A stretch of DNA of 64,000 nucleotides from NCBI RefSeq assembly GCF_040717455.1, contig NZ_JBFEFH010000005.1:186001-250000 (forward strand). The letters are read 5' to 3'. This document shows positions 42,842 through 51,272 of the stretch, in pieces (the stretch's first letter is position 1; every line of letters begins with the position of its first letter). The position numbers were made by a program, and so were the translations under genes. The notes beneath the pieces are model-generated. The model saw nothing but the letters and a program-made list of their open reading frames with translations, searched no databases and was not told the origin of the DNA. This DNA is from Tautonia sp040717455. Its GTDB lineage: Bacteria; Planctomycetota; Planctomycetia; Isosphaerales; Isosphaeraceae.

Positions 42842-44033
42842 CCTGCTGCCCCGAGCGGGCGGGAAGCAACTCCCGCCCAGGGTCGAGGCCCTCGGGGGGG
42901 GACATCGCCAGGCCCTGGTCCCCGCCCGCCGGCTCCTGGCGGGGAGGGCGCAACCGGACGCAGACGGCGAAGTGGTCGGAGGGGCCCCGGGGATTGGGGT
43001 TGTCCTCGTTGCCGAAGCGTAAGGGTCCGCCCCGGCCATCCCGGATCGAGGGGTCGCTGACCGTCCGGGTCGTGCCGAGCACGACCGACCACCCCCGGTC
43101 GTCGAGCAGGCCGGGCGACACGACGAGGTGATCGAGGATCTGCCAGCGATTGCGATAGCGGTACGTCCCGAACCGCTCGGGGTCGAGCCCTGCCAGGAGG
43201 TTGAGCAACCGCGGCTGGTCGGCGCCGGCCGAGGCGATGACGGCCGACTCGTCTCCCGTCGCCCGCAAGCCGAGCCGGAGCGATTCGTCGTCGGGTTCGT
43301 CATTGAAATCGCCGCAAATCAGCATATCGACCGGATTCGGTCGTGCCTGTTCGATCGCTTGATAGGTCGCGTACATCTCCCGGGCGTAGGAGAGGCGCTT
43401 GGCCCCGTCCTGGTCGGTGAGGCGGCTGGTCCAGTGTCCCACCAGGAGATCGAGCGGCTGGCCGTCGAGGGTGATCCTGGCGCGGAGCAGCCGGCGTCCG
43501 GGGGCGAAGGTCTGGATGCCGGCCGGGTCGAAGGGCAGTCGGGAGAGGAACGCCGGCTCGATCCGCCGCCCCGAGATGTTGTCCCGGTGGACCAGGCCGG
43601 TGTAGTGCCAGTCGGTCGGCAGGCGGCGGTTGAGGGCGTCGCGGAGCAGCTCCACCGCCCTCAGGTTCTCGACCTCGACCAGCGCGAGGATGTCCGGGCC
43701 TCGGCCCTCGTTCAGCGAGAGCAGCGCGTCGGCCAGCAGTTCGTGCTTGCGGCGGAGCGCGCCCGGGTCGTCCGCGAACCAGGCATCCAGCGGGTCCTGA
43801 TTGCGGGGGTCGTCCTCGTCATCGAACAGATTCTCGACATTCCAGAAACAGAACAAATATCCCTCCGTCGATGCGGGAGGGACGGGCCGTTGCGCCGTCG
43901 GGTTGCGCCGCCCCTGCTCGAGCAGGAGGAGGAGGCCGGCGATGATCAGAAGGGCGACCAACCATCGGGGGTCGCGTCGCACGAGTCTGACGAGCAGCGA
44001 TTGCAGGTCACGAGCATCCGAACGACGGGGCAT
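42720..44033 (-). CDS. Endonuclease/exonuclease/phosphatase (EEP) family protein, membrane-anchored
   Basis: 437 residues. A transmembrane anchor (WLVALLIIAGLLLLLEQG) precedes an EEP domain with Mg-binding Asn in FWNVENLFDDEDD, Glu in ALVEVENL, GHWTSR, the catalytic ICGDFNDEPDD and the terminal PSDHFAV. It resembles secreted DNase I-like nucleases or phosphoesterases. The domain ends near residue 365; a proline/glycine-rich tail of about 70 residues runs antisense through the end of the neighbouring gene and lacks family resemblance. The start at 44033 precedes the anchor. Confidence 0.88.
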   Translation of the reverse strand: MPRRSDARDLQSLLVRLVRRDPRWLVALLIIAGLLLLLEQGRRNPTAQRPVPPASTEGYLFCFWNVENLFDDEDDPRNQDPLDAWFADDPGALRRKHELLADALLSLNEGRGPDILALVEVENLRAVELLRDALNRRLPTDWHYTGLVHRDNISGRRIEPAFLSRLPFDPAGIQTFAPGRRLLRARITLDGQPLDLLVGHWTSRLTDQDGAKRLSYAREMYATYQAIEQARPNPVDMLICGDFNDEPDDESLRLGLRATGDESAVIASAGADQPRLLNLLAGLDPERFGTYRYRNRWQILDHLVVSPGLLDDRGWSVVLGTTRTVSDPSIRDGRGGPLRFGNEDNPNPRGPSDHFAVCVRLRPPRQEPAGGDQGLAMSPPEGLDPGRELLPARSGQQVTPTGSSGPGAPSTRPGVGPARSLHGNAPGYPGALAGGTR

Positions 44034-44166
44034 CGCGGCACTCCTCTCCTGGACTGAACGGCGTGGATCGGGACGTGAATCGACGGCCCGGGTTCGTCAC
44101 CACGGGCCTTCCGAGGACGATGGCTTGCGAGGCCCCGGCCGCCCCGCCGGACGATGTCGACTTTGC

Positions 44167-44195
44167 TTGTCGCGGCCCTGGCGGGGTCGTAAGAT
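44167..44195 (+). promoter_or_regulatory. Predicted promoter of the small membrane protein gene
   Basis: TTGTCG (44167-44172), a 17-bp spacer, then TAAGAT (44190-44195), followed by an A/T-rich stretch; about 90 bp before the start at 44284. Confidence 0.4.
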
Positions 44196-44283
44196 ATTTT
44201 TTTCGGAAACACGCCATACCGAGCATCATCGCGTACTAATGTCCTTTGGCGACGCATGCGACGCCATCGCCTGATCGTCAATC

Positions 44284-44790
44284 ATGCCGGGTGCTCCGGG
44301 CGGGTCATCGCGGGCAGCGGCATGGGGTAACCGGATTCTCCGAGGGGCGCTGATGGCTGTGCTGCTGCTCCTGACGTGTCTCGGCTCGACCCTGTTCATG
44401 ACGGGGCTGATCTGGCTGGTCCAGGTGGTCCATTATCCCCTGCTGGTCGAGGTGAGTCCCGGCGCCTTCGGCCGCTACCATGCCGAGCATGTGCGGCGCA
44501 TCGGGCCGGTCGTGGGGCCCGCGATGCTCGCCGAGCTGGTCAGTGCCGCGGGGCTGGTCGTGCTGCTCCCGCCGGGCACCCCCGGATGGCTCGCGGTCGC
44601 GGGGCTGATCGTCGCCGGCCTGACGTGGGTCGTGACGGCGGCGGTCCAGGTCCCCTTGCACCGTCGACTGGCGCTTGGGTTCGACGCCGGGCGATGCCGG
44701 TCGCTCGTGAGGGGCAACTGGGTCCGTACCGTCCTCTGGTCGGTTCATGCGGCGATTGTACTCGCCATGGCCTGGCTCGCCATGAGCTAG
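44284..44790 (+). CDS. Small integral membrane protein (DUF1772-like)
   Basis: 168 residues with four transmembrane helices. Loop motifs HYPLLVEV, YHAEHVRRIGPVVGPAML, VPLHRRLALGFD and LVRGNWVRTVLW form a recurring pattern in small DUF1772-like membrane proteins. Function is unknown. An internal ATG at 44353 would give a shorter protein starting at the first helix. It is divergent from the EEP gene. Confidence 0.75.
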   Translation: MPGAPGGSSRAAAWGNRILRGALMAVLLLLTCLGSTLFMTGLIWLVQVVHYPLLVEVSPGAFGRYHAEHVRRIGPVVGPAMLAELVSAAGLVVLLPPGTPGWLAVAGLIVAGLTWVVTAAVQVPLHRRLALGFDAGRCRSLVRGNWVRTVLWSVHAAIVLAMAWLAMS

Positions 44791-45126
44791 GGATTTCTCT
44801 CCCCGGATCGGCGTGTCGCGCGATTGCCGAAAAGCGTGTCGCGACCGGCCCGGGAATCCGGTCCTCATTGTGGCGGAAACAACCACCGCCCAGCACCTGC
44901 CCTCGCCAGATCAGTCTCACCTTCATGCCGACCGGGTCGCGAGTTTTCCTCCAACTCCCGACCCATCGATCCGATGAAGAAATCAGATCGAGTTTGATCC
45001 GGCTGGATGACGTCGGCGCTCGATGTGCCGAGCGCCGATCGGGTGCGCCCGGGGTTTATCCCGGCACACAATCGGGAATTCGACGTATCGATTCTTGCGG
45101 ACCCCGTCCGTTCATAGGGCCCTGCC
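44791..45126. other. Intergenic region with direct repeat and hairpin
   Basis: 336 bp without a gene I would defend. It holds two copies of GCGTGTCGCG at 44811-44820 and 44834-44843 (23-nt period) and a perfect 8-bp hairpin GGCGCTCG/CGAGCGCC at 45015-45036. Confidence 0.4.
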
Positions 45127-45375
45127 ATGTTCGCTTCTCGCCGTCGAAATCGTTCGCTGCGATCCTCTCGGTTCGTCCCGGGTGTCGATGGTCTGACATC
45201 CCGAATCGTCCCCGTCAGCGTGGCTCCCCTGGACTTCCCGCCGCTGATCGACACGTCTCCGACCCCGCAGACCGAGACGACCCCCACGCAAACGGACGAG
45301 TCGTACTCCCTCGAAATGGCCGAGATGCTCCGCCAGGTTCAAGCCGAATGCCAATCAACCTGGGCTGACATTTGA
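45127..45375 (+). CDS. Short hypothetical protein
   Basis: 82-residue reading frame: basic N-terminus (RRRNRSLRSSRFVPGVDGLT), then Pro/Thr-rich sequence and an acidic helical end (YSLEMAEMLRQVQAECQS). The start is like the short basic leader seen before the surface motif of many planctomycete exported proteins, but there is no hydrophobic signal. It may be a genuine small protein or a fragment. It is convergent with the kinase gene, 32 bp away. Confidence 0.45.
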   Translation: MFASRRRNRSLRSSRFVPGVDGLTSRIVPVSVAPLDFPPLIDTSPTPQTETTPTQTDESYSLEMAEMLRQVQAECQSTWADI

Positions 45376-45407
45376 ACCTGGAACAGCCGCCAATAGACCT
45401 CGAGACC

Positions 45408-47630
45408 TCATTCCTGCTGACTCATACGTTCATTCCAGGAGGCGACCCCGCTGCGAAGCCGGGCGAAACGCCCTTCTTCATCGCTCATAGTGCCGCTCAT
45501 GTCCTCGCGATCGATCTGATCGAGGGCGCGGTCGACAATGGCCTCGAACTGCCGGGTGTAATGCTCCCGTTCCCGCGGAACTTCCGCCTGAGTGAGGATC
45601 AAATTATACGTGAATGCCGCAGCCAGATGAATTTTGGTTCGCAATTCGAGCGAGGTGCCTTCGGAGTAGAGCAAGGCGGCCTCGATATCGGGCTCGACCC
45701 GGCGAAGCTCGATCGCAAGCTTCTGGGCTTCCTCGGAGCGGATCAGGCCATTCTCAAGCAAGGGCTTGAATTTCGTGTTCGCGGCCTCGATTTTCTGCAA
45801 ATACAGGTTCGCAACGTACGGACGATGTTCCCTCAACCAGTCTTCTTGCTCGAGATTCGAAACCGTCTCCCGGGGGACCGCCTCGTAGGTTGCGATCGCT
45901 CGCGAGAGCATCCTGCCGAGGGTCCGATCATCTCCCTCGGCCCGGGCAAGCAGGGCAAGACCATGGTAGGCACGCAGATTCCTGCTTCGGGCCTCCAGCG
46001 ACTTCGGATCCGGCTGAATCACTTTCTGAAAGTGCCATCTCGCCAGGTCTCGATACTCGATGGTCATCTGTTCGGAATTGGCGGCGCTCTGCGACCGAGC
46101 GAGGTAGATAAGCCCCATCTCCAGGTGATCGACCTGCTCGACCTGATCGACCTTGAAGTACGTGTTGGCGGCGGCAATCCCACAGACCAGGATCAAGGCG
46201 GCTCCGGCAGCCAAGGCAAGCGTGCGACGATGACGGACGACCCAGTAGCCGAGCCGTTCTCGAAGACTGGGATTGACCTCATGGACCAGGGGTCGACGAC
46301 GCAAGAGGGCCCGCAAATCCTCGGCAAGCGCGGCGGCCGACGGGTAACGATCGCCCGGTTCGAAGGCAAGACAGCGCGTGATGATCGCGTCCAGCGCGTG
46401 CGGCACCTTCGGGTTGTCACGGCGGGTCGCGGGCCATCCCTTGAAGCGGACGTCGAGCAGATCGTTGATGGTCCGGGGCAGCGGCACATCGGCCGGAGGG
46501 GCCTCAGGGCGGGTGCCGATCAGCAGCTCTCGAAGGACAAGCCCCAGCGCGTAGACGTCGGCGCTCGGGCCGACATCCTCCCAGTGGTTCGGGTCGAGGA
46601 AGGCCCGGAGCTGCTCGGGGGCCATGTACGGCAGCGTCCCGCCCCGCAAGGCGCTCTCGGCCCGTTCGGGGGTGTTCGGGTCGTGGGCGAGGTTGAAGTC
46701 GAGCAGCTGGGGGCCTTCGGCGCACGACACGAGGATGTTGGCCGGCTTCACGTCGCGGTGCAGCACCGCGTGCTCGTGAGCGTGGGCCAGGGCATCGGCC
46801 AGAAGGGCGGCCAGCCAGATACAGGCATCCACGTACGAGCCGTTCGGATAATCCGCCCAGCCCGGTTGGTCGAGGCTGATGCTCTGCCCTTCGGGGGCGG
46901 TCGCCTGCAGCAAGGTCTGCGCGGTCCGATCTTCCGGACGAGTCGACCGCATCCGTTGCAGGATCTGGTCGAGCGGGAGGCCGGGGAGGTAGGGCATGCA
47001 GAGCCCTCGCAGCCCCGACTCCTCGTCGAAGTCGACCGCATGCACCTGCATGATGTTCCGGTGCTTCAGCCGGGCCATGATCGACGGCTCTTCGCCCCGA
47101 TTGGCCGAGATTTTCAGGGCGCTGGGCCGACCTCCCAGCGCGTCGTTCTCCGCCAGGAACACGCGGGCGGCCCCGCCCTGGCCGAGGATCGACCGCAGGT
47201 GGAACTTCTTGAAATACTCGCCGGGCTCCGGGAACCGGGGGAGCCGGGGCATCCCGCCGGCGGCCTGGCTGATGACCCGGTGGTAGTTCAGCTGCGAGAT
47301 CAGCGAGTCGCGCCACGGCTCGTAGCGGTTGCAGAAGGAGTCGGGGTCGGGCGCCTCGCCCACCTCTTCGAGCAGGCAGAACTCCTCGTACAGCAGGCTG
47401 AGGACCCAGTTCGAGTCCTCGCGCAGGACGGGGAGGGCGTCGAGGTACGCGGCCACGGCCGGGCGCTCCCCCTCGTCGAAGCGGCGCTGGAGGTCGGCCT
47501 TGACCAGGCCGACGAGCACCGACGGGGATTCCCCTTCGCGCTGCCAGAGTCCTCGCAGGTCCTGGAATCGGGTCGTGGCGGGATCCGGAGGGGGATCGAC
47601 TGGCTGACGCCCCGGAGCGTCGGCGTTCAT
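45408..47630 (-). CDS. Membrane-anchored Ser/Thr protein kinase with DFN motif
   Basis: 740 residues. An N-terminal helical domain of about 140 residues precedes an STPK domain: glycine loop ILGQGGAARVFLAEN (about 148-162), K173 in ALKI, catalytic HRDVKPANIL (H291-L300), and DFN at 311-313 where DFG is usual. The activation segment reads GGTLPYMAPEQ. A transmembrane helix at about 471-489 is followed by a helical extracytoplasmic region of about 250 residues with TPR-like character. It starts inside the stop of the upstream ECF sigma gene (ATGA overlap). Kinase activity is plausible since the metal-binding Asp is kept; DFG-to-DFN forms occur among active kinases. Confidence 0.93.
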   Translation of the reverse strand: MNADAPGRQPVDPPPDPATTRFQDLRGLWQREGESPSVLVGLVKADLQRRFDEGERPAVAAYLDALPVLREDSNWVLSLLYEEFCLLEEVGEAPDPDSFCNRYEPWRDSLISQLNYHRVISQAAGGMPRLPRFPEPGEYFKKFHLRSILGQGGAARVFLAENDALGGRPSALKISANRGEEPSIMARLKHRNIMQVHAVDFDEESGLRGLCMPYLPGLPLDQILQRMRSTRPEDRTAQTLLQATAPEGQSISLDQPGWADYPNGSYVDACIWLAALLADALAHAHEHAVLHRDVKPANILVSCAEGPQLLDFNLAHDPNTPERAESALRGGTLPYMAPEQLRAFLDPNHWEDVGPSADVYALGLVLRELLIGTRPEAPPADVPLPRTINDLLDVRFKGWPATRRDNPKVPHALDAIITRCLAFEPGDRYPSAAALAEDLRALLRRRPLVHEVNPSLRERLGYWVVRHRRTLALAAGAALILVCGIAAANTYFKVDQVEQVDHLEMGLIYLARSQSAANSEQMTIEYRDLARWHFQKVIQPDPKSLEARSRNLRAYHGLALLARAEGDDRTLGRMLSRAIATYEAVPRETVSNLEQEDWLREHRPYVANLYLQKIEAANTKFKPLLENGLIRSEEAQKLAIELRRVEPDIEAALLYSEGTSLELRTKIHLAAAFTYNLILTQAEVPREREHYTRQFEAIVDRALDQIDREDMSGTMSDEEGRFARLRSGVASWNERMSQQE

Positions 47631-48223
47631 GATCCGGACCCCTCGTCGGAGTCCCAGGCGTCGCCCAGCTCTTTCAGGGCCCGCTGGACCTTGCGCATGC
47701 TCCAGCCGACGGTCTCGGAGATTTCCCGGGTGGAGTACCCCTGGCGAGCCATCTCGAGCACGCGGCGATGCGACTCGTCGAGTCGTTCGTTCACCCGTTG
47801 CCAGCCCTCGTTGGCCACGGCGTACTGGCTGGGGGTCGGGTCGGTCGAGGGGACCTGCATGCCGACGGAGAAGCCTTCGGGGGCGGCGTCGAGGCTCATG
47901 GTCCTCGTCTGATCGCGTTTCTGGCTATGCAGCTTCCGGTGCTCGTCGATCACCTTCTGGGTCGCGGCTTTTTCCAGGAAGGCCAGCAAGGAATGGATGT
48001 TCGGGAAATCGAACCGATCCGACTTGGCGAGCAGGCTCCGCCACACGTCGCTGGCGAAGTCGGCCGAATCGTAGAGCGACCGCATCGGCTGGTTCAGGCG
48101 CCTGCGGACGACCCGGATGACCTTCGGATAACATTGGCGGAACAACTCTTCCCAGGCGTCCTTGTCTCCGGACTGCGCACGAGCGAACAGACCATCAAAC
48201 GAGTGTCCCGACGAGCCATGCAT
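47627..48223 (-). CDS. ECF-family RNA polymerase sigma factor
   Basis: 198 residues. Region 2 includes DAWEELFRQCYPKVIRVVRR and DSADFASDVWRSLLAKSDRF; region 4 has ESHRRVLEMARQGYSTREISETVGWSMRKVQRAL. No anti-sigma gene adjoins it. Instead the Ser/Thr kinase gene overlaps by four bases, as in planctomycete ECF groups known to pair with kinases. A TATAAT-like -10 is at 48331-48326 on the minus strand. The promoter it recognises cannot be judged by eye. Confidence 0.92.
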   Translation of the reverse strand: MHGSSGHSFDGLFARAQSGDKDAWEELFRQCYPKVIRVVRRRLNQPMRSLYDSADFASDVWRSLLAKSDRFDFPNIHSLLAFLEKAATQKVIDEHRKLHSQKRDQTRTMSLDAAPEGFSVGMQVPSTDPTPSQYAVANEGWQRVNERLDESHRRVLEMARQGYSTREISETVGWSMRKVQRALKELGDAWDSDEGSGS

Positions 48224-48325
48224 GATGGGAATCCTCTCCAGTTCTGGTCTCGAGGGCGGAGGCCCATGCTGCGGCTATGTTTAGCAGAGACGCAGTCGGC
48301 CGTCCGATGGCGAACGCCCGGTGAA

Positions 48326-48331
48326 ATTATA
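48326..48331 (-). promoter_or_regulatory. Possible -10 element upstream of the sigma factor
   Basis: Perfect TATAAT on the minus strand within an A/T-rich patch, about 100 bp before the start codon. No good -35 at normal spacing, so it may be an activated or autoregulated promoter. Confidence 0.35.
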
Positions 48332-48502
48332 TGGTTTTATCGTGCCACAGAGACGTCTGGAAAGAAAAGGGAAATCCTCCCGACGGCGGGGCCATTCTCG
48401 CTACAGAAGGATTGCACGCGACGCGACATCCAGACACCCCTCGTGCAGCCCCGTCCGGGGCCGGCGATCCCCTCCCCGGGGCTCGGGCCGGAACAATTCG
48501 AC

Positions 48503-49162
48503 CTAATTCCAGCCCACGAAAGCACCTACCGGCAGCGGAGCCAGGGGGGAAGGCGTGTCGATCGTGGCCGGATAATGGTCATCGGGCACGAGGCCTCGAC
48601 ACGCCAGCTGATAGAGCGGGCAGCCGTCGTGTTGACGCAGGGCATCGTCTCGGAGCGAGGCGGCCAGGTCAGGGCGGCCCAGCCGGATGGCCGCGACGTA
48701 GCGGCCGAGGGGCGAGAGGCCGCGTCCGCCCTTCGCCAGTTGCGATTCGACCGCGATCCCACGGGCTCCCCGCGCGCGGACCAGGCGCAGCTCCGCGCGC
48801 AGCTCCGCGCGAAGCCGCCGCACGATCCGAGCCACGCGGCGCCGATAGCGCCTGACCGCCAACGGCCCGACCAGGTCGCCCCACGGGTCGGCGATCGAGG
48901 GGCATTGCGGTTGCGCGATCACGAACAGCTCGGGATCCAGCGGGAGGTTCGGATTCGACCAGTGGGCGTCGATCAATGCCGCCGCCGAGGCCGACCAGAC
49001 CGCTGCATCGGGATCCACGCCCGTCCACCATGGACGCCGACGAAGATAGGCCCGGCGGATTCGATCTGCCAGGCATCGGGTTGAGATCAGTGTCGCCAGC
49101 ACGATTCCCTCGCCTGCAGTAAAGCGCGATCGTCGAGAGTCGTGAGACCCTTGCTGCCTCAT
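48503..49162 (-). CDS. Conserved-looking protein of unknown function
   Basis: 219 residues. The first part is basic (ADRIRRAYLRRRPWW), then come acidic/hydrophobic helices and a repeat-like Arg/Ala region (RIVRRLRAELRAELRLVRAR). The end reads GRGLSPLGRYVAAIRLGRPD and RDDALRQHDGCPLYQLACRG. The amino-acid use looks protein-like and different from shadow frames. No family recognised. The start at 49162 is the only ATG that keeps the N-terminal helices. Confidence 0.55.
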   Translation of the reverse strand: MRQQGSHDSRRSRFTAGEGIVLATLISTRCLADRIRRAYLRRRPWWTGVDPDAAVWSASAAALIDAHWSNPNLPLDPELFVIAQPQCPSIADPWGDLVGPLAVRRYRRRVARIVRRLRAELRAELRLVRARGARGIAVESQLAKGGRGLSPLGRYVAAIRLGRPDLAASLRDDALRQHDGCPLYQLACRGLVPDDHYPATIDTPSPLAPLPVGAFVGWN

Positions 49163-49467
49163 CGCAGCGACAAGAATCCCTGCTGCTCAACTCGCCAGAC
49201 CGAGAACCGTAAACCCCCGCGCCCCGCGACAGACTTTTTTTGTCAATCCGCCCCGGCCGTCGGAATTTCCCCCCTCACCGAAGCGATCGCCCCCCTCGGC
49301 CCGGACTCCGCGGGCCGGGCCGGCTCGCGCGCGACGCGGACCCGGCAGGGCGTTTTGGAAGACTGGACGCGGCGGGGGCGACAAGCTAAATTAGAGAAAT
49401 AACCCGTCCCGATCACGCTCGATCCCCTCGCCCGCCCTTCGGCGATCCCGAAGGCCTCCCAGCCGCC
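49163..49467. other. Divergent intergenic region
   Basis: 305 bp. It contains a TTTTTTT run within GACA/TGTC near 49228-49242 and a promoter (annotated separately) at 49364-49392. No gene seen. Confidence 0.35.
49364..49392 (+). promoter_or_regulatory. Predicted promoter of the small HTH-like gene
   Basis: TGGACG (49364-49369), a 17-bp spacer, then TAAATT (49387-49392), 75 bp upstream of the start at 49468. Confidence 0.4.
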
Positions 49468-49740
49468 ATGAATCGCTTCGTACTCCCCGAGAACTGGGAC
49501 TGGCCGTCGATCCGGATGGAGCTGGCGACCCGGGTCCGCGACGTCCGGATCGAGTTGTACGGGGAGCACGGCGGTCCCCTGCTCGCCTCGTCGCTCCACC
49601 TGCCCTTCCATCGCTGGTCGGAGTATGAGCAGGGCGAGCCGATCCCCGGGGAGGTCCTGCTGCGATTCCTCGCGCTGACCCGGGTCGAGCCCCACTGGCT
49701 CTTGACGGGCAAAGGGCCGAAATATTGCACCTCCGGCTGA
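49468..49740 (+). CDS. Small helix-turn-helix-like protein
   Basis: 90 residues. The C-terminal half (HRWSEYEQGEPIPGEVLLRF, then ALTRVEPHWLLTGKGPKY) fits the last helices of an XRE/Cro-type DNA-binding domain. In such domains a WxxxExG-x-x-x-P segment and a HWLLTG-like end are typical (as in xre regulators: ...G...P...L..IA...GV...WLLTG). The first half (DWPSIRMELATRVRDVRIEL) can supply the first two helices. Single-domain regulator of unknown target; alone behind a plausible promoter. Confidence 0.65.
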   Translation: MNRFVLPENWDWPSIRMELATRVRDVRIELYGEHGGPLLASSLHLPFHRWSEYEQGEPIPGEVLLRFLALTRVEPHWLLTGKGPKYCTSG

Positions 49741-49883
49741 CCCGCCGGTCGCCCCGGGGTTCGGCTGACCGGTCGCCACGCGCCGACGATCGCGATGCGT
49801 GTCCTAGAGTCCTGGAAAGGGACGGCCGCGAGGGTTTGCAGTCCAGACCCCGGCCGGGCCCGATTCCGAGGGGGAGCACGCGC

Positions 49884-50168
49884 ATGGGAGACAAGATCGC
49901 GGAACTCTGGCAGCAATTGCGCGACGCCGGCATGCCCGAGGTCATGCTTTTCCTGGCCGACGGCTCCGCGTCGCGATGCCACTGGGACAACACGGCGCAG
50001 CTCGGCGAGACCCGGGTCGCCCTGCTGGGCGATCAGGAGCGGAATATCGTCCGGATCGTCCCGATCAGCGCGTGCGTGGGCATCGGCATCGCTTCCCCCA
50101 AGGGGACCGACCCGAACGCGTACCGGGCGGTCATCCAGGACCGCCTCGCCTCAAAGGCCACCGCCTGA
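49884..50168 (+). CDS. Small conserved-looking protein
   Basis: 94 residues, soluble. Alternating beta/alpha segments (MGDKIAELWQQLRDAGMPEV, MLFLADGSASRCHW, RNIVRIVPISACVGIGIA). The compact hydrophobic pattern suggests a folded domain, but I do not recognise the family. The ATG at 49884 follows GAGGGGGAG (good ribosome-binding site). TAGAGT upstream at about 49804 may be a -10. It is convergent with trpA and separated by a strong hairpin. Confidence 0.65.
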   Translation: MGDKIAELWQQLRDAGMPEVMLFLADGSASRCHWDNTAQLGETRVALLGDQERNIVRIVPISACVGIGIASPKGTDPNAYRAVIQDRLASKATA

Positions 50169-50194
50169 GAGGGCGGGGAGGCCGCCGGGGCCTC

Positions 50195-50220
50195 GGGGGC
50201 CTCGCCGCGGCGAGGCCCCC
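50195..50220. terminator. Bidirectional terminator hairpin
   Basis: Perfect 12-bp stem GGGGGCCTCGCC/GGCGAGGCCCCC around a 2-nt centre, between the convergent small gene and trpA. Confidence 0.55.
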
Positions 50221-50235
50221 CAATGCGCCCGGAGG

Positions 50236-51054
50236 TCAGGACGGTAACGCCTCGGCCAGCTCCTCGATGAACGCGCCGACCCGATCGACGAGCTGCTCGC
50301 GAGGAATCTCCGAGGCATCGGCGAGGCGCCGCACGAGGGCGCTGCCGACGATCAGGCCATCGGCCACCGGGGCCAGGGCCCGGATGTGCTCGGGACGGCT
50401 GATCCCGAAGCCGATGCAGATCGGCAGCTCGGTCTGCGATCGCAGCCAGGTGACGGTCTCGGACAGGTCCGGCGGCAATTCGGTCCGCTCGCCGGTGATC
50501 CCGGCCACCGAGACGTAATAGATGAAGCCGGTCGTCGTCCGGGCGATCGCGGCGGCGCGGTCGCGGGGGGTCCGGGGGGTGATGAGCTGGATGAGCCGGA
50601 GATCCAGCCCATTCGCCAGCTCGGCCAGCGGGCCGGCCTCCTCGACGGGCAGGTCGGGCACGATCAGGCCGTCGATGCCCGCGGCCTTGGCCTCGTCGAG
50701 GTACCGTTGGACGCCGCGACGGTGGATGATCGCGTACGACGACATGGTGACCATCGGCACCTCGACCGCATCGCCCCCCTCGCCCCGGCGCAAGGCGGCG
50801 ATCATCTCGAAGATCGGCCCGAGCTTGATCCCCGAGTCGAGCGCCCGCTGGTAGCTGGCGGCGATGACCGGCCCGTCGGCGATCGGGTCGGAGTAAGGGA
50901 TGCCGACCTCGATCATGTGGGCACCGCGTCGGACCGCCTCCCGGATCAAGGCCGAGGTCGTGGCGAGGTCGGGGTCGCCCGCGGTCAGGAAGGGCATCAG
51001 GGCCCGATGTCCTTCGGATCGGAGGCGGGCGAACAGGGCGTCGATTCGGTTCAT
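50236..51054 (-). CDS. trpA: Tryptophan synthase alpha subunit
   Basis: 272 residues. It cleaves indole-3-glycerol phosphate to indole and glyceraldehyde-3-phosphate. The catalytic Glu is in MIEVGIPYSDPIADGP and the catalytic Asp in GLIVPDLPVEE; the phosphate-binding loop is in ICIGFGISRPEHIRAL and ADGLIVGSALVR. Length is typical. The ATG at 51054 (MNRIDALFARLRSEG) matches the family start. No trpB adjoins it; the gene is alone, unlike the usual trpBA order. Confidence 0.97.
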   Translation of the reverse strand: MNRIDALFARLRSEGHRALMPFLTAGDPDLATTSALIREAVRRGAHMIEVGIPYSDPIADGPVIAASYQRALDSGIKLGPIFEMIAALRRGEGGDAVEVPMVTMSSYAIIHRRGVQRYLDEAKAAGIDGLIVPDLPVEEAGPLAELANGLDLRLIQLITPRTPRDRAAAIARTTTGFIYYVSVAGITGERTELPPDLSETVTWLRSQTELPICIGFGISRPEHIRALAPVADGLIVGSALVRRLADASEIPREQLVDRVGAFIEELAEALPS

Positions 51055-51272
51055 GGTTCGTCGGGCCGTTTCGGCCCGCGGTTCGGTGCGAGGGTGGGTC
51101 GGCTCATTTGAGATTTTTCGCCTGCGAGCGATCGCCGAGTCATGGCCCGCCGACCGCGATCGCACTAGAGTACCACAATCCGGCCCCGAGGGGCCGACCG
51201 GTCGGCGGCCGGAGGATGGTCCCGGGGCCGCGCCCCCTTTGCAACACCTCGGACCCGGGGAGTTCGTGAACC

